DNA of 6,400 nucleotides, taken from an uncultured Clostridia bacterium (GTDB lineage Bacteria > Bacillota > Clostridia > Oscillospirales > Acutalibacteraceae). The notes below the pieces were generated by a model. It made no database searches, had not been told where the DNA came from, and saw only the letters and a list, made by a program, of their open reading frames with translations. The position numbers were made by a program, and so were the translations under genes. Every line of letters starts with the position of its first letter. Positions within the stretch are counted from its first letter, which is position 1. The stretch covers positions 1-6,400 of the forward strand of contig CAMFYM010000075.1 in the NCBI GenBank assembly GCA_946002045.1. Direction: 5' to 3'. This document shows positions 5,487 to 6,400 of this stretch, one piece after another.

Positions 5487-5915
5487 ATGTCAACATTTAT
5501 GCCAAAAGCTGACGACATCCAGCGCAAGTGGTATGTTATTGACGCAACTGACAAGCCTCTCGGTCGTGTAGCAAGCGAAGCTGCAGTTCTCCTCAGAGGT
5601 AAGCATAAGCCAATCTTTATGCCACATGTTGATTGCGGTGATTTCGTTATTATCATCAATTCTGATAAGGCTGTTCTCACAGGCGACAAGCTTAACAAAA
5701 AGCTTTATCAGCATCACACAGGCTACATCGGTAATCTTAAAGAGGTTAAGTACAGCACTCTTATGAAGGACAAGAGCGATTTTGCTATGCAGCTTGCAGT
5801 TAAGGGTATGATTCCTGATACTACACTGGGCAGAAAGCAGCTCACAAGATGCCGTATTTACAAAGGCGCAGACCACAAGCATGAGGCTCAAAAGCCTGAA
5901 GCTTGGGAATTTTAA
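5487..5915 (+). CDS. rplM: 50S ribosomal protein L13
   Basis: L13 is an early-assembly protein of the large ribosomal subunit that binds 23S rRNA. The 142-aa length is standard for bacteria. Family segments are MSTFMPKADDIQRKWYVIDA (1-20, typical of Clostridia), LGRVASEAAVLLRGKHKP (25-42), HVDCGDFVIIIN (47-58), AVKGMIP (104-110), LGRKQL (114-119) and the tail HKHEAQKPEAWEF. The ATG at 5487 follows GGAGG at the right distance. Codon use leans to CTC, CTT, CGT and AAG, as expected for a highly expressed gene and cleaner than in the met genes. It is transcribed with rpsI, 16 bp downstream, from its own promoter. Confidence 0.98.
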   Translation: MSTFMPKADDIQRKWYVIDATDKPLGRVASEAAVLLRGKHKPIFMPHVDCGDFVIIINSDKAVLTGDKLNKKLYQHHTGYIGNLKEVKYSTLMKDKSDFAMQLAVKGMIPDTTLGRKQLTRCRIYKGADHKHEAQKPEAWEF

Positions 5916-5931
5916 TGGAGGTATCTGAATT

Positions 5932-6330
5932 ATGTACGAAACAAATCCTTATTTCTACGGAACAGGTAGAAGAAAAGAATCTGTAGCTCGTGTGCGTGTT
6001 TATGCAGGTACCGGCAAAATTACAATCAATGACAGAGATATTGATGATTACTTTGGCCTTGAAACACTTAAGTTAATCGTTCGTCAGCCTCTCAATCTTA
6101 CAGAAACAACAGAGAAGTTCGACATCGTATGCCGTGTAAACGGTGGTGGTGTTACAGGTCAGGCAGGTGCAATCCGTCACGGTATTGCAAGAGCTCTTCT
6201 TCAGTATGATGAGTCACTCCGTCCTGCACTCAAGAAGGCAGGCTTCCTTACTCGTGACCCTCGTATGAAGGAAAGAAAGAAGCCGGGTCTCAAAAAAGCT
6301 CGTCGTGCACCACAGTTCAGCAAGAGATAA
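5932..6330 (+). CDS. rpsI: 30S ribosomal protein S9
   Basis: S9 is a small-subunit head protein whose C-terminal tail reaches the P-site tRNA. The 132 aa fit the bacterial family (about 130). Signatures are YGTGRRKESVARVRVYAGTG (9-28), INDRDIDDYF (32-41), NGGGVTGQAGAIRHGIARAL (70-89), RDPRMKERKKPGLKKARRAPQ (108-128) and the universally conserved ending SKR, whose Arg contacts P-site tRNA. GGAGG at 5917-5921 lies 10 nt ahead of the ATG. It is the second gene of the rplM-rpsI operon and is followed by a terminator. Confidence 0.98.
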   Translation: MYETNPYFYGTGRRKESVARVRVYAGTGKITINDRDIDDYFGLETLKLIVRQPLNLTETTEKFDIVCRVNGGGVTGQAGAIRHGIARALLQYDESLRPALKKAGFLTRDPRMKERKKPGLKKARRAPQFSKR

Positions 6331-6351
6331 TTCGTTATTCCTTGTATTTAC

Positions 6352-6387
6352 AGAACGCTTCGTTATTCGAGGCGTTCTTTTTGTTTT
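6352..6387 (+). terminator. Intrinsic terminator of rplM-rpsI
   Basis: AGAACGC (6352-6358) pairs with GCGTTCT (6372-6378). Four more inner pairs (one of them G-U) extend the stem to 11 bp around the loop TTATT, and TTTTTGTTTT follows. This is a classical Rho-independent terminator 21 bp after the rpsI stop codon. The remaining 13 bases of the window show nothing I can assign. Confidence 0.92.
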
Positions 6388-6400
6388 GTACTGTGGTGCC

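Noticed and set aside
5490..5891. A 133-codon open frame on the minus strand opposite rplM
   Set aside because: It is antisense to a full-length, strongly conserved L13 gene and shows no protein family pattern or suitable ribosome binding site.

Overview
The window looks like a core-genome piece of a low-to-moderate-GC Gram-positive anaerobe, most likely a Clostridia member of the Ruminococcaceae/Oscillospiraceae type. This rests on the WalJ-RlmH pair, the strong AGGAGG-like ribosome binding sites, the Clostridia-like L13 and S9 sequences, and a small acid-poor protein of a kind I associate with gut Clostridia. I cannot name a species. I saw no phage, transposon, CRISPR or toxin genes.

Layout. 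(1) Positions 1-1255, plus strand: the 3' part of a WalJ/YycJ-type metallo-beta-lactamase-fold nuclease gene, cut by the window edge, overlaps rlmH (23S rRNA methyltransferase) by 4 bp. (2) Positions 1251-1320: a long perfect hairpin acts as a shared terminator for the two convergent operons, followed by a 14-bp tandem duplication that runs into the end of metH. (3) Positions 5090-1309, minus strand: a methionine-synthesis operon, metF (methylenetetrahydrofolate reductase), then a stand-alone methionine synthase reactivation-domain protein, then a short metH without that domain. The three genes overlap by 8 nt at both junctions, and a good sigma-A-type promoter lies just upstream of metF. (4) Positions 5087-5278, minus strand: a small conserved-looking protein gene of unknown function with a TTG start and a strong ribosome binding site. 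(5) Positions 5279-5486: a divergent intergenic region with phased A-tracts, an AT-rich upstream element, a strong rplM promoter and a short leader. (6) Positions 5487-6387, plus strand: rplM-rpsI (L13 and S9) ending in a classical intrinsic terminator.

How the genes work together. MetF reduces 5,10-methylene-THF to 5-methyl-THF. MetH moves that methyl group through cobalamin to homocysteine, giving methionine. The 185-aa protein between them probably supplies, as a separate polypeptide, the SAM-dependent reductive reactivation that the C-terminal domain of the long E. coli-type MetH performs. This split methionine synthase is the most notable biology here. The precedent I know is Thermotoga maritima, so it is uncommon rather than entirely new. 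No stretch longer than 300 bases lacks a gene.
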